A DNA stretch of 60,146 nt from Vicinamibacterales bacterium (lineage in GTDB: Bacteria; Acidobacteriota; Vicinamibacteria; Vicinamibacterales; UBA8438): NCBI GenBank assembly GCA_029940535.1, contig JAPYUM010000007.1, positions 21,861 to 82,006 on the forward strand, in the 5' to 3' direction. The notes below the pieces were generated by a model. It was not told the origin of the DNA. It did no database searches and worked only from the letters and a program-made list of their open reading frames with translations. Of this stretch, positions 33,538-42,099 are shown one piece after another. Each line of letters begins with the position of its first letter. The first letter of the stretch is position 1. Made by a program: the position numbers and the translations under genes.

Positions 33538-35189
33538 TCATCGCGTTATCTGCACGTCGAACGTCGTTACCGCTCCCGTCTCGATCACCACCTCGGCTCC
33601 AGCGGCCGAGATCTCCTGAAACATCGACGCGTCGTACAGGTCGCCTTCCTGGATGCCGGAAAGCGCCGTCACGAGATACACTCTGGCCGGCAAGCCGGCC
33701 ACGTCGTAGTGTCCGGTGAGATCCGGAAACGTCAGACGCACGTGCCGACTGCCCGGGTGCCGGAACGTCGGGTTGACCGAGAGCGCGATGACGGCTCGAT
33801 CGGTGATCGGGCGACCGGTTTGGTCGTGGACCATCCCGGTCATGCGACTGGCTTGGTCCGTGAGTACGAGTCGAACCCGTTCAGGTTCTCCGCCCGACTG
33901 TAGCTTAAACGGGATGTCGATGACGTTGCGCCCGCGGTAGAGTACCGACTCAAGCGACCAGGGCGCCTGCAACCCCTCCAGTCTGACCACCCGGTTGCCT
34001 TCTGGTGTCGTGAGATCGAAACGGCCATCCTCGACCAGTTGACTCCGCGTGAGTCCCGAGCCCATCTCGCCGTCAGCCAACGGCGCGCTGACCTACAGTT
34101 CGCCCATTCTGGCGCCAACGTCGTGGCACCGTCCGCGATGTCGACCTGACCGAACAGCCGCGCGCCGGGATTCAGGAACACCACCGCGTTGCCCACGTCC
34201 GCGTCTCGAATAAAGAACTCGAACGAGCCGAACAAAGTGGGGCCAGATTGACTGGTGCGTCCGATGGCCCGCAGCCGATAGTCCCCGGGGGGCACGTTCG
34301 CGAACTCGAAACTGCCGTCGGGTCTCGTCAGGGTCGCGTTCGCAACGCCGAGGCCCAGCCCGTCGTTCGACTCGGGGGCCATGGTGACCGAGGCGGTGGC
34401 CAACTCTATACCGTCCGGGTTCACGAGTTGACCGCGGACCGTGACCGTCGGCGCGCCCGCGACCGTAAAATCGATGTCGGCGCGCGTTCCACCGAACGAC
34501 AATTGCACCCGTTCGGCCGTGGCGGCGTTGGACACCCCCGGGAAGAACGTCTGAGCGGTCTGCATGCGCCCCGCCGTGTCTTCCGTCCGCTCGTCGCCAG
34601 GGTCGATGGCGGCCACGTAGTAGTGACCCGGGGGCAGGCCCGCGATCCGGAACTCGCCCCGGCCGTTGCTCGTGGTACGTCCCATCGGCACCAGTCGCCG
34701 CCGGTCACCATCGATGCGAGGGCGCAACGCTCCAACGTCCGCGGACGCCAGTGGCTGTCCGTCTGGGGTGGTGACCCGCCCCGTGATGGTGCCGCCAGGG
34801 GGCAGCGGGACGACCAGATCCGCCCGGTTCTCGCCGACGGCAAGTTCGATTGGCACCCCGCTCTCCATCGGGTGGCGTTGCCCGTACTCGCGTCCGACGT
34901 ACCCCAGCGCCGTCGCGTGTAGGGAGTACACAGCGGCCGGCAGATCGACTAGTCGAAATTCACCCTCGGCGTCGGTGTGAACCAGCCGCTGCTCGCGGCT
35001 GGTGAACTCGCGGAGCACGAGTACGCCGTCAACGATCGGATCGCCTGTCGACGTATCGACGAGCCGGCCCACAATGGACCCGGTCGTCGGTTGTCCGCCG
35101 GCCGAGAAGGTGGCGGCCAGGGTGCAGACACCGAGGAACACACCGAGGCGGGCGACACGCGCTGAGAGGTCGTAGCGGGAACCTCCCAT
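33538..35189 (-). pseudogene. Carboxypeptidase regulatory-like domain protein, frameshifted
   Basis: ATG 35189 opens a signal peptide then a run of Ig-like carboxypeptidase-regulatory (CarboxypepD_reg) repeats: G-S-I-V-G-R-L-V-D, F-R-L-V-D-L-P-A-A-V-Y-S-L, G-T-I-T-G-R-V-T-T-P-D-G-Q-P, F-R-I-A-G-L-P-P-G-H-Y-Y, F-E-F-A-N-V-P-P-G-D-Y. Around 34090-34097 the good sequence leaves this frame and continues in another (L-A-D-G-E-M-G-S-G-L-T...) to 33538. The total length is one base short of a multiple of three, consistent with one missing base, perhaps in a G run. Either a real frameshift or a sequence error. Predicted to be exported; function unknown. Confidence 0.75.
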
Positions 35190-35252
35190 GCAGTCTATGA
35201 TACCAATTCGGCCGCGTAGTGCGGCGTGATCGGATGAATTGAGGAACGCGTC

Positions 35253-35555
35253 ATGTCCAAATTGTCGTCGGAGTTCGACGTGGTCTGTCCGTGTTGCGGC
35301 ACGACGCAGACGGTCGATACCAACCTGAAGCGGGTTGTCGCTCATCAGGAGCCAGAGCGCGACGACAAGCCCAAGCTGGATCAGGCGCAGCAGATTCTGG
35401 CCGAGGAAGTCGCGCGCCGCGAGGCGCTGTTCCAGCAGTCAGTGAGCAACGAGCAGACCCGGGGCGACGCGTTGTCGAAACGGTTTGATGAAGCACTCGA
35501 GCAGGCGCGGCACGAGCCGATCACGCGGCCCGAACGAGAATTCGACCTAGATTAG
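35253..35555 (+). CDS. Zinc-ribbon-like hypothetical protein
   Basis: 100 aa. N-terminal V-V-C-P-C-C-G-T-T-Q-T-V gives a half zinc ribbon; the remaining 70 residues are charged and helical (Q-I-L-A-E-E-V-A-R-R-E-A-L-F; L-S-K-R-F-D-E-A-L-E-Q-A-R), probably a coiled coil. Cytosolic. Its TAG stop is the first three bases of a hairpin repeat. Not recognised beyond this. Confidence 0.7.
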   Translation: MSKLSSEFDVVCPCCGTTQTVDTNLKRVVAHQEPERDDKPKLDQAQQILAEEVARREALFQQSVSNEQTRGDALSKRFDEALEQARHEPITRPEREFDLD

Positions 35556-35662
35556 GGGTTTCCCGACGAGGCGTCCGCCTGGCGGCGTTGCTGCGTCGGT
35601 CACAGCCCACCGGGCTGCTCCCTCCTTGCGCCTTGCCAGACGAACGCCTCGTCAGGAAACCC
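35553..35662. repeat. Hairpin element, family A copy 2
   Basis: Arms TAGGGGTTTCCCGACGAGGCG (35553-35573) and CGCCTCGTCAGGAAACCC (35645-35662), continuing into the pair CCTGGC/GCCAGA, with a core GTTGCTGCGTCGGTCAC...GGGCTGCTCCCTCC like copy 1. Its leading TAG is the stop of the zinc-ribbon gene. Confidence 0.75.
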
Positions 35663-35710
35663 GTTCTGCGACGGATTCCGCGGGGCGGGGTTGTGTCCTC
35701 GGTCACATGT

Positions 35711-35810
35711 CAAGACGCGCACGTGCGCGTCTCGCGGACGCGGAGTGGGGCTCTCGGGGTCCCCGCGTAGCGTTCGCGTGGGGTTCGGGGCGGAGCCCCG
35801 CCTGACGAGG
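35711..35810. repeat. GC-rich dispersed repeat, family B
   Basis: Modules in order: hairpin AGACGCGC-acgt-GCGCGTCT, GGAGTGGGGCTCTCGGGG, CCCCGCGTAGCG, GGGGTTCGGGGCGGAGCCCC. Nearly the same order occurs at 50629-50724 and 55709-55796. The rest of the spacer up to 35889 includes GAGATGCCCGCTCCCG, shared with the hairpin at 44881-44910. Confidence 0.65.
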
Positions 35811-35889
35811 TCCGGTTCGCGGACCGAGATGCCCGCTCCCGGCGCCCGAGCGGATCCGCGTGCCAGATCCAGCGTGCCTCCAGGAGCCA

Positions 35890-36657
35890 CTACCTTGGGC
35901 TCGCGCCGCAGCGGCGGGTGTCACCCCGGCCGATGACCTTGCGGAACGGCGCCGGAAGCTCACTCCAACTCTTCTCTCCGGCGAAGAACCGTGGCTTCTG
36001 ACCGGGGAATCGGGCGATGAACGCGCGGTGACGGTTGCGCCATTGCGTCACGCGTTGGTCCGGGGTCCGAATCGGGCGGTGCGGATGGTCGAGTAGCATC
36101 CGCTCGACCTTCCAGACGTTGCGCTCCGAGAGACGCCAGTCATACCGGCCCAGCCCCCGCAGATCGACGACGGCGTATCCCGTAAGGCGACCGGTGAGGT
36201 CGACATACGGTTCGACATAGCTCAGCGCCAGCGCGCGTACCGTCCGGAAGACCGCTTTGCGTCCGTGCAATCCCGGGTCGCGTGATCGGGCCACCGCACC
36301 CCAACGTCCCCGTCGCCGGTAGACGAACAGCACGTGATCCAGTTGGTCGACCGATTCAAAGCTCAGGACCAGAGGTGGATAGCCGTGGTGCTCCATGGCG
36401 GTCGCGGCCAGCAGCACCGCTTCGAGGCAGTGGGCCGTCTGCTCGCGCACGACGCCTCGAAAGCTACGGAGCGTCAAGGGCGCGGCGGCAGCGTTGTACC
36501 GCAACCCATTGAGGTAGCGTTGGACCGTCAGCGGCGTGGACAACCGACGCAGCAGTCGACGCTCTGCGGGCGTGAACGCCGGGGCCGGGTGGTCTGGTCG
36601 GGGGGGCGAGGGTGTGCGTCCAGAGCCGTGTCGGGCTTGCGATACACTCACCGCCAT
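35890..36657 (-). CDS. Transglutaminase-like cysteine protease-fold protein
   Basis: 255 aa from ATG 36657. A Cys-His-Asp triad in the proper order: T-A-H-C-L-E-A, Q-L-D-H-V-L-F-V-Y, S-R-D-P-G-L-H-G-R, as in transglutaminase-like domains. N-terminal 50 residues are Pro/Arg-rich and probably disordered. No signal peptide. The start codon overlaps that of the divergent DUF72 gene (36656), so both are read from a shared tiny spacer. Enzymatic role unknown. Confidence 0.7.
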   Translation of the reverse strand: MAVSVSQARHGSGRTPSPPRPDHPAPAFTPAERRLLRRLSTPLTVQRYLNGLRYNAAAAPLTLRSFRGVVREQTAHCLEAVLLAATAMEHHGYPPLVLSFESVDQLDHVLFVYRRRGRWGAVARSRDPGLHGRKAVFRTVRALALSYVEPYVDLTGRLTGYAVVDLRGLGRYDWRLSERNVWKVERMLLDHPHRPIRTPDQRVTQWRNRHRAFIARFPGQKPRFFAGEKSWSELPAPFRKVIGRGDTRRCGASPR

Positions 36658-37419
36658 GGTGTCATCACCGCTCCCCGCGGCGGGAGCCGACATCGAGCCT
36701 ACTGCCCCCCGCATCCTGGTGGGCACCTCCGGCTACAACTACGCCGAATGGAAGGGGAGCTTCTATCCCGAGAAGTGGCCCGCCAAGAAGATGCTCCCGT
36801 TCTACGCGGAGCGGCTGTCGACCGTCGAGATCAACTACACCTTCTATCGGATGCCGACTGACCGTCTGCTGGCTGGATGGTCTTCGGTCACGCCCGATCA
36901 CTTCCGTTTCACGCTCAAGGCGCCGCGCCGCATTACTCATATCGCTCGGCTGCGAGGCTGTGAAGAGATGGTGTCGGCGTTTTGCGGCGCGGCCCAGACC
37001 CTTGGGCGAAACTGGGCGTGCTGCTGTTTCAGTTGCCGCCGTCCTTCAAGAAGTATTTGGCCGTGTTCGACGAGTTTCTCGGCATCCTGCCACCGGGGGT
37101 GCGGGCGGCTTTCGAGTTTCGGCATGTGTCGTGGCACGACCCGGATGTCTTCGATCGCTTGCGGGCGCGCCGACTGGCGCTCTGCGTCGCCGACAGCGAG
37201 CGCATGACCACGCCGATCGAGGGGACCGCGCCTTACGGCTATTTCCGGCTTCGCGACCAAGGCTATCAGCCTGACGATATCGCGCGGTGGGCGGAGACTA
37301 TCGCGACCGCGTCGGCGGCGTGCGGCGAGGTGTTTGTCTACTTCAAGCATGAAGACGAGGGGACGGGACCGGAATTCGCTCGCATGCTCTTGGACGCACT
37401 TCCCTCGCCGGCGCGCTGA
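36656..37419 (+). pseudogene. DUF72 (YecE) family protein, single-base frameshift
   Basis: N-terminal half in one frame: I-L-V-G-T-S-G-Y-N-Y-A-E-W-K-G-S-F-Y-P, V-E-I-N-Y-T-F-Y-R-M-P, F-T-L-K-A-P-R. C-terminal half in the next: L-G-V-L-L-F-Q-L-P-P-S-F-K-K-Y, F-E-F-R-H-V-S-W, F-V-Y-F-K-H-E-D-E-G. The break lies at GGG 37004-37006; one more G restores L-G-A-K-L-G-V-L-L-F-Q. Total length is one base short of a multiple of three. Otherwise a complete 254-aa DUF72 TIM-barrel. A homopolymer miscall is as likely as real decay. Confidence 0.85.
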
Positions 37420-37464
37420 GCCGTGTCGGCCTCCGGCCTGATCTCACGTGTGTGCTGAGCGCGG

Positions 37465-38457
37465 TTACGCCACTGATTGGCAGTGCTCTCTGGCGAATTC
37501 GACGATTCGCCGTTCGGCCCAGTACCCGTCGAAACCGGGGGTGGCGCCCGCGTAGTAGCCGCAGTGTCCGCCGTAGGGCGTCACCTGCACCGCGATGTGC
37601 GGGTTCGACGCGACTTCCGGGTCGTCGAACTGTTCGGGCGGCACGAAGGGGTCGTCTTCGGCGCTCACAATGAGTGTCGGCACCCGCACCTGGTCGATCA
37701 CCCGCAGACTACTCGCCCGGTAGTAGTAGTCATCGGCGTCGCGGAATCCGTGGTGCGGCGCGGTGAAACGCTCGTCGAATTCCCGTACGGTGCGCACGCT
37801 GTCGAGGGGGGCCAGGTCGAAACGGCCAGGCCACGCCCGGTCCTTCCGGCGCATACGGCTTCTCAAATTGCGCACGAAATTCCACTCGTAGATCAGATTG
37901 GACCGTCGTTCGAGCGCCTCGACGCAGAGTCCCAGATTCATCGTGGGCGAGATGGCCACGACGGCCCGCAGCTCTGACGGTGTGTCCGGACCGTAGTCGC
38001 CCGCCAGTCGGAGAGCGACGTTGCCGCCCAGTGAATATCCGGCGACCCCGATGGCGGGGAGCCGATCGAGCTGGGTCAATTCGGCAATGACCGCGCGCGG
38101 ATCGTCTGACAGGCCCGAGTGATACAACCCCTCCGACAGCGCTTCGGTGCCCCCGCAGTTGCGCTGGTTGAGCATGACCGCGTTCAGTCCTGCGGCGTAC
38201 GCTTTGTCGGCCAGTCCCTTCATGTAGTGCGCCTGACTCGACCCTTCGAGACCGTGCAGACCGATGAGCGTCGCATGCGCTCGCGGCTGGGGGTGCCAGT
38301 AACAATGCGCGAGCACCCGAGCGTCCCGGGCGACATCGAAGTAGCGGGGCACCGCCGGTGGCAACTGAGGAAAGTGGCGCACGCGTCCCCAGGTGAACAG
38401 CGTCATCCAATGCCCGTGCTTCAGGCGGGGGTGCGGCGTGTAGTCGGAGATGCTCAC
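37465..38457 (-). CDS. YheT-family alpha/beta hydrolase
   Basis: 330-aa alpha/beta hydrolase. Seen: H-G-L-E-G-S-S-Q-A-H-Y (oxyanion loop), N-Q-R-N-C-G-G-T-E, nucleophile elbow G-Y-S-L-G-G-N-V-A, acid Asp in V-S-A-E-D-D-P-F-V-P, and His in Y-G-G-H-C-G-Y. All catalytic triad members are present. YheT proteins are short-chain esterase-like; substrate unknown. Single gene, convergent with the DUF72 gene. Confidence 0.9.
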   Translation of the reverse strand: MSISDYTPHPRLKHGHWMTLFTWGRVRHFPQLPPAVPRYFDVARDARVLAHCYWHPQPRAHATLIGLHGLEGSSQAHYMKGLADKAYAAGLNAVMLNQRNCGGTEALSEGLYHSGLSDDPRAVIAELTQLDRLPAIGVAGYSLGGNVALRLAGDYGPDTPSELRAVVAISPTMNLGLCVEALERRSNLIYEWNFVRNLRSRMRRKDRAWPGRFDLAPLDSVRTVREFDERFTAPHHGFRDADDYYYRASSLRVIDQVRVPTLIVSAEDDPFVPPEQFDDPEVASNPHIAVQVTPYGGHCGYYAGATPGFDGYWAERRIVEFAREHCQSVA

Positions 38458-38547
38458 CGGTTGTCTGAGATGCGGCCACCGAGACGGGCTGCGATCAGGG
38501 TCTCAGTCACTCCGGCACGACCCGGGCGACGAGCCTGACCCGCAAGT

Positions 38548-39030
38548 TTACCGCACGGGTCCGTAGATCGGCGGCAGTGCGACGCCGCGCATCCGTAGAT
38601 ACACGCTCAGCTGACCCCGATGGTGAATCAGATGATTCAGAACCAGTACGCGAAATGTGGAAATGCGCGGGAGGGCGAAGATCAGCACGCCGTGGCGCTC
38701 AAGCATCCAATCGGCGGTCAGTTCTCCATCGAGACGCCCCGCCAGCGCGTCCCGCCCCGCGGCCGCGCGTGTATCGAACCCCACGAGTGTCTCCGTTACG
38801 CCGTTCTCTGGAGACGGCTCCGCCAGGGCCTCGAGGTCGTAGCGGTCGGATGTCATCACGATCGCAGTCCAGGCGGGAATCTCCGCCAGGTGTGTCACGA
38901 GTTGTCCCAGCGTCCGCGCGCCTGACTCCGGACGCCACCCCAGATCGGAGTCTGGCGCGGTCGCGATCAGGGCGCGCGTGGTCCCGACCTCGCGGTCGTA
39001 CTCGGGCAGCAGGATATCGATCAAGGACAT
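38548..39030 (-). CDS. DinB family protein
   Basis: 160-aa four-helix bundle of the DinB/YfiT-like superfamily. Metal-binding His: one in T-H-L-A-E-I-P, two in N-H-L-I-H-H-R-G-Q, and the typical C-terminal Y-L-R-M-R-G-V-A-L-P-P-I-Y-G-P. These are putative thiol-dependent, metal-binding enzymes; role unknown. Divergent from yvcK (123-base gap). Confidence 0.9.
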   Translation of the reverse strand: MSLIDILLPEYDREVGTTRALIATAPDSDLGWRPESGARTLGQLVTHLAEIPAWTAIVMTSDRYDLEALAEPSPENGVTETLVGFDTRAAAGRDALAGRLDGELTADWMLERHGVLIFALPRISTFRVLVLNHLIHHRGQLSVYLRMRGVALPPIYGPVR

Positions 39031-39153
39031 GACGTCGAGCCCCTACGGGTTGTTCGCGATTCTATCCGGAACCGGCTGGGGCAGACCGTTGGCGGCGGCG
39101 ATTGCTGTCGTTGTCGCTGGATTCGGGTAGTCGAGATCCGAGACAATGCCCGG

Positions 39154-40119
39154 ATGCGTTTGCGGCAGTTGAACGTCGGATGTTTCGGTGGCGGCACCGG
39201 GCTCCCCAGTCTGATCGGGGGGCTCAAGCACAATCCGTGGCTTCAAGTGCACGCCGTGGTCACGATGTTCGACAGCGGCGGTAGCTCCGGCGCGTTGCGT
39301 GACCAGCTCGGCGTGCTCCCGCCGGGTGATGTGCTCAGGTGCGCGCTGGCCCTGGCCGGCAACGAGACAGAAGCCCGTCGAATTCTGCTGACCCGGCTGT
39401 CGGGATTCGAGCACGACAAGCTCGGCGGGCATACGGGCGGCAACTTGCTGCTCTCGATGATGGAGCAGTACAGCGGCGACTTCCTCGCGGCCGTCGACGG
39501 ACTCCGCACGTTGCTGGGCTGCGTGGGTCGGGTCTGGCCGATCAGCGTCGAGCAAGCCACCCTGTGCGCCGAATACGACGACGGCTCGATCACGCGCGGC
39601 GAGGTCGAGGTTGACATGGAGCAGAGCCAGGGGCGGCAGGTTAGTCGGGTCTGGCTGGAGCCGGAAGTCAACATCCATCCAGCCGCGGCGGATGCGATCC
39701 CGACCTTCGATGCGCTGGTCATCGGCCCGGGTAGCTTCTACACCAGTCTCGTGCCGATCTTTCTCCCCGTGGGGGTGCGCGAGGCCGTGGCCGCCGTGAA
39801 CGGCCCTGTCGTGCTGGTGACAAATCTGCTGACCGAGGGACGGGGGATGCAGGGATTCACCGCGGCCAGCGCCGTCTCGCGTATCAGCGAGGCCATCGGT
39901 CGCCCGGTTGATGTGGTCATTGTCAACACCGGCCACCCGGGTGAAGACACGCTGGCCCGCTACGCGATCGAGAACAAGGAACCCCTGCTGCTCGGCGATA
40001 TGCCCAGCGAGTGCGAGGTCATCCGCGGCGAGTTTTGGCCACGTGGATTCGCCAGGCATGCGAGACGTCGACTCGCGTACACCGTCTGGAGTGTGTTGGC
40101 GCAGCGGCTACTGGGTTAG
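39154..40119 (+). CDS. yvcK: YvcK family protein (gluconeogenesis/morphogenesis factor)
   Basis: 321-aa CofD-like protein, in Bacillus binding UDP-GlcNAc and needed for growth on gluconeogenic carbon and for cell-wall localisation. Motifs: N-V-G-C-F-G-G-G-T-G-L-P-S-L, V-T-M-F-D-S-G-G-S-S-G, L-P-P-G-D-V-L-R-C, and V-I-G-P-G-S-F-Y-T-S-L. Normal length is about 320. rapZ and whiA, its usual neighbours, are absent here. Confidence 0.92.
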   Translation: MRLRQLNVGCFGGGTGLPSLIGGLKHNPWLQVHAVVTMFDSGGSSGALRDQLGVLPPGDVLRCALALAGNETEARRILLTRLSGFEHDKLGGHTGGNLLLSMMEQYSGDFLAAVDGLRTLLGCVGRVWPISVEQATLCAEYDDGSITRGEVEVDMEQSQGRQVSRVWLEPEVNIHPAAADAIPTFDALVIGPGSFYTSLVPIFLPVGVREAVAAVNGPVVLVTNLLTEGRGMQGFTAASAVSRISEAIGRPVDVVIVNTGHPGEDTLARYAIENKEPLLLGDMPSECEVIRGEFWPRGFARHARRRLAYTVWSVLAQRLLG

Positions 40120-40135
40120 GGCCCCGCCCGCGACG

Positions 40136-40579
40136 TCAGCGTTTCCGTTTTCGGCTGGTTCCGCTCGACGAGGCGATCTTCTCGGCCGCTTTGGCCATCA
40201 CCTCCCGCAGCATCTTGTTTGGCGCGCCGCCGCGTCCCGGTCGTCCGGTCACCCAGACGTCTGGCAGGTTCGACGCGAGGATGTCCTCGAAATCGCCTTC
40301 ACTCTTCACCGAGAGCGGCGCGAATGTGGTGATGTCGAGCGCTCAGGACCAGTGGTCTCGATGTTTGATCAACAGCTAGCTGCGTCCTTGCTGTGATCGC
40401 GCGGTACCGGGTCGGTCGCGGGTACGGAGGTCGTAGTGCAGCTGGCTCGCCAGGTGCTTCTGGACACAGAAGTAGAAGGTTGTTGGTTTACGTGACTTCC
40501 GAGCACGCGGCTTCCGCTCACCGGAGGGTTCGGGGGTCTTCGAGAAATCGCGCTTCCGGTTGTACTCGTCGAGGGACAT
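40136..40579 (-). pseudogene. LigD-type 3'-phosphoesterase domain protein, internally deleted
   Basis: From ATG 40579 the N-terminus reads M-S-L-D-E-Y-N-R-K-R-D-F-S-K-T-P-E-P and F-C-V-Q-K-H-L-A-S-Q-L-H-Y-D-L-R, the start of a LigD phosphoesterase (PE) domain. It then jumps to T-R-D-R-P-G... and, in the same frame, past TAG (near 40376) and TGA (near 40345), continues L-L-I-K-H-R-D-H-W-S and L-D-I-T-T-F-A-P-L-S to TGA at 40136-40138. L-L-I-K-H-R-D is the domain's terminal strand. About 70 or more central codons, with the catalytic His/Asp core, are missing. Two nonsense codons confirm decay. Confidence 0.75.
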
Positions 40580-40599
40580 CGGTCGGAAGAGGATGCCAG

Positions 40600-40605
40600 T
40601 ATGAT
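40600..40605 (+). promoter_or_regulatory. Possible -10 element (TATGAT) for the symporter cassette
   Basis: TATGAT lies 64 bases before the symporter ATG at 40669. Weak -35 match only. Confidence 0.3.
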
Positions 40606-40668
40606 GATGGGGCTCGGCGCGCCGTCGCCTGGCGGGGCAGCGCTTCCCTTGGACTCGGATCACCACTG

Positions 40669-42099
40669 ATGCTCACCGCCGTTCTGTTGTACCTGTCCTT
40701 CCTGATTCTGGTCGGGACCTACCGCAGTCGACAGGTGAAGACGGGCGACGACTTCCTCGTAGCCGGCCGGACGCTACCGGCGCGGGTGCTGGTGTTCACG
40801 CTGTTGGCCACCTGGGTGGGGTCTGGCAGTCTGTTTGGTGGAGCCGGTCTCGGATATCGCGCGGGGTTTCCAGCCTTGTGGCAGTCAGCGGGAGCGTGGG
40901 TGGGTATCGCGCTCGTGTATTTCATCGCCCCGCGCGTCCGGCGTATCGCCCAATACACGGTGCCCGACATTCTCGAGTTGCGGTACGGCCCCGCCGCGCG
41001 TGTGCTCGGCACCATCACCACCGTTCTGGCATACACGACGATTGCGGCGTATCAGTTCCGTGGCGGCGGTCGACTCCTCGGGCTGGTCTCGGGCGTGGAC
41101 CCGGATACCGGTGCGCTCATCACGATGGTCTTCTGCGTCGTCTTTACCTCGCTGGCCGGGATGCTCTCGATCGCCTACCTCGATGTCGGTAACGGGATCT
41201 TGATGACGGTCGGGGTCATGCTTGCGGTCGTGTTCATGGTGGGGGACGCGGGTGGGATCGGGGCGTCGCTCTCAGCCCTCCGCCCAGACCAGGTGTCGGT
41301 GTTCGGGACGCTGGGCCCCCAGGCGTCGTTGGCGCTGTTTCTGCCCACCATGTTCCTGCTGCTCGGCGAAGCGAACATGTATCAAAAGTTCTTCTCAGCC
41401 CGGGATGAGCGGGCGGCGCGGCGGGCGGTGGTGGCCTGGATTGTCGGCACTATCGTGGTCGAGACGCTGATCGACTCCACCGGCGTGCTCGCCAGCACCG
41501 TCATGCCGGGTCTGAGCGACGCACAGTCGGAAGAGGTCGTTATTCGGGTTGCGACCGATGTGCTGCCGTCATTCATGGGTATCTTGCTGGTGTGTGGGGC
41601 GGCCGCCATCATCGTCTCCACCGCGAACAGCTTCTTGCTCACACCGTCGACGAACCTGATCCGCGACGTCTACCAGCGGTTCATCAACCCCGGCGTGACG
41701 GATCGGCAGCTCATTGTCTATACCCGAGTGACGGTGGCGGTGCTGGGCGTGCTCGGCTACGTCGCCGGCAATTTTTTTCCCACGATTCTGGCGATGGCGC
41801 TCTGGGCCTACACTATGTACGGCGCTGGGATCACCCCAGCGTTGCTGGGTGCCTTGCTCTGGCGACGCGCGACCGCTCAGGGCGGCGTTGCCTCTATCCT
41901 GGTCGGCATGCTCACGACGCTCGTCTGGGAAATCGTGGCCTTGGCGCGCGGCGTCGACGGGGCCCCGGCCTATCTGTTGGGGCTCGAGACCGCCTATCCG
42001 GCTCTGGCGCTATCCATCTCGACATTGATCGTCGTCAGCCTCGCAACGCCCCGGCAGACTGACGAGCAGGTGGCCGTCCTGTACTCGGGGAGCGCGTGA
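40669..42099 (+). CDS. Sodium:solute symporter (SSS family)
   Basis: 476 aa from ATG 40669; the open frame upstream runs through the phosphoesterase pseudogene and is not coding. About 13 membrane helices. Start M-L-T-A-V-L-L-Y-L-S-F-L-I-L-V-G-T-Y with R-S-R-Q-V-K-T-G-D-D-F-L-V-A-G-R-T-L, the typical SSS N-terminus; then G-S-G-S-L-F-G-G-A-G and T-A-N-S-F-L-L-T-P-S-T-N-L. Imports an unknown solute. TGA overlaps the GTG of the radical SAM gene by four bases, so the transporter and enzyme are translationally coupled. Confidence 0.9.
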   Translation: MLTAVLLYLSFLILVGTYRSRQVKTGDDFLVAGRTLPARVLVFTLLATWVGSGSLFGGAGLGYRAGFPALWQSAGAWVGIALVYFIAPRVRRIAQYTVPDILELRYGPAARVLGTITTVLAYTTIAAYQFRGGGRLLGLVSGVDPDTGALITMVFCVVFTSLAGMLSIAYLDVGNGILMTVGVMLAVVFMVGDAGGIGASLSALRPDQVSVFGTLGPQASLALFLPTMFLLLGEANMYQKFFSARDERAARRAVVAWIVGTIVVETLIDSTGVLASTVMPGLSDAQSEEVVIRVATDVLPSFMGILLVCGAAAIIVSTANSFLLTPSTNLIRDVYQRFINPGVTDRQLIVYTRVTVAVLGVLGYVAGNFFPTILAMALWAYTMYGAGITPALLGALLWRRATAQGGVASILVGMLTTLVWEIVALARGVDGAPAYLLGLETAYPALALSISTLIVVSLATPRQTDEQVAVLYSGSA

